Positions 63,498 through 64,000 of a stretch of 64,000 nt of DNA are shown here, one piece after another. The notes beneath the pieces were generated by a model, which had not been told where the DNA came from, ran no database searches, and saw only the letters and a program-made list of their open reading frames with translations. Each line of letters begins with the position of its first letter. Positions within the stretch are counted from its first letter, which is position 1. The translations under genes and the position numbers were made by a program. The stretch is taken from NCBI RefSeq assembly GCF_020595095.1, contig NZ_JAJDOP010000001.1, forward strand, positions 744,001 to 808,000. Direction: 5' to 3'. Source of the DNA: Microvirga rosea. Its GTDB lineage: Bacteria > Pseudomonadota > Alphaproteobacteria > Rhizobiales > Beijerinckiaceae.

Positions 63498-64000
63498 TTA
63501 CTCCGCGGCCTTCGCAAGGTCGTCGATGCCGAGCAAACGCCGATTGGCCGCGTCGTCGGTTCCGCCCGCGGCGAAGTCGTCAAACGCCTTTTCGGTGACG
63601 CGGATGATGTGATTAGCGATGAACTGCGCTCCCTCCCGGGCTCCATCCTCCGGATGCTTTAGGCAGCATTCCCATTCCAGGACGGCCCAGGAATCGTAAT
63701 CGTATTGGGCAAGCTTTGAGAAGATGGCGTTGAAGTCGACTTGCCCATCCCCGAGGGAGCGGAAGCGGCCGGCCCGATTGATCCAGCTTTCATAGCCGCC
63801 ATACACGCCGACCCGGCCCGTTGGATTGAACTCCGCATCTTTGGCGTGAAATGCCTTGATCCTCTCGTGGTAGAGATCAATGAAGGCGACATAGTCGAGC
63901 TGCTGAAGAAGGAAATGGCTCGGATCATAGTTGATGCAGGCTCGGGCATGCCCTCCGACCGCATCCACGAAGCGCTCGAAGGTCGCACCATCATGAACGT
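63498..64000 (-). CDS. sugar phosphate isomerase/epimerase family protein (5' end outside window)
   Basis: The frame is open to the right edge of the window, reading (VHDGATFERFVDAVGGH) into the visible body, so only the C-terminal ~167 residues are seen. AP-endonuclease-2/TIM-barrel features include NYDPSHFLLQQLDY, HAKDAEFNPTGR and AVLEWECCLKHP, with the His/Asp/Glu metal ligands of the family. It is probably the first-sequenced partner of the downstream Gfo/Idh/MocA oxidoreductase. Confidence 0.88.
   Translation of the reverse strand, partial: VHDGATFERFVDAVGGHARACINYDPSHFLLQQLDYVAFIDLYHERIKAFHAKDAEFNPTGRVGVYGGYESWINRAGRFRSLGDGQVDFNAIFSKLAQYDYDSWAVLEWECCLKHPEDGAREGAQFIANHIIRVTEKAFDDFAAGGTDDAANRRLLGIDDLAKAAE

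Overview
The window is GC-rich, densely packed bacterial chromosome. It most resembles an alphaproteobacterium of the order Hyphomicrobiales (Microvirga or Methylobacteriaceae-like; genus level is a guess). The clues are a BcsN/BcsK-type cellulose operon, many LivK-, DppA- and FbpA-type uptake systems, glutaryl-CoA metabolism, two adjacent Fur-family genes, and frequent ATGA start/stop overlaps. I saw no rRNA, tRNA, CRISPR array, transposase or integrase. About 50 protein genes are supported.

Layout: (1) 1-6.3 kb, minus strand: LivK-type binding protein, a natural LivH-LivM fusion permease, LivG, LivF, then a [2Fe-2S] ferredoxin and a ferredoxin-NADP reductase. A divergent amidase lies at 6.4-7.6 kb. 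(2) 7.7-9.6 kb: SMP-30-type lactonase and aldose 1-epimerase. (3) 9.9-15 kb: M3 peptidase, Tat-type dienelactone hydrolase-like protein, and an AI-2E-family membrane protein with an unusual C-terminal domain. (4) 15-20.6 kb: complete dppABCDF-type peptide ABC operon with a strong hairpin terminator/attenuator directly after dppA. (5) 20.9-32.2 kb: eight tightly coupled chemosensory genes (cheW, cheR-TPR, cheW, mcp, cheA-REC, cheB and two multi-domain histidine kinases). (6) 32.3-41.4 kb: cellulose genes bcsN, bcsA, bcsB, bcsZ, bcsK, on the same strand and immediately upstream of the chemosensory genes. (7) 41.7-51.2 kb: a catabolic and uptake locus holding an enolase-superfamily enzyme, an NTF2-RidA fusion, a creatininase-family amidohydrolase, an SDR dehydrogenase, an RpiR regulator, a PP2C-like phosphatase and an FbpABC-type ABC transporter. 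(8) 51.4-56.6 kb: Bcr/CflA efflux protein, then LysR, glutaryl-CoA dehydrogenase, a CaiB/BaiF CoA transferase and TetR. (9) 56.8-61 kb: RND efflux adaptor and pump under a promoter that contains a TetR-type operator. (10) 61-62.1 kb: two Fur-family regulators, one with a degenerate metal site. (11) 62.3-64 kb: Gfo/Idh/MocA oxidoreductase and a sugar isomerase/epimerase cut by the window edge.

Two blocks deserve most attention. The first is the union of a Wsp/Che3-like chemosensory array with a c-di-GMP-responsive cellulose synthase operon. No diguanylate cyclase is present, and two hybrid kinases sit where an output regulator would be expected. The second is the RpiR/PP2C/ABC/enolase/RidA/creatininase locus. 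It looks like a self-contained pathway for a phosphorylated or nitrogen-containing sugar-like compound, with a perfect 20-bp palindrome and a shared 12-bp motif in its divergent promoters. I do not recognise this combination as a described pathway.
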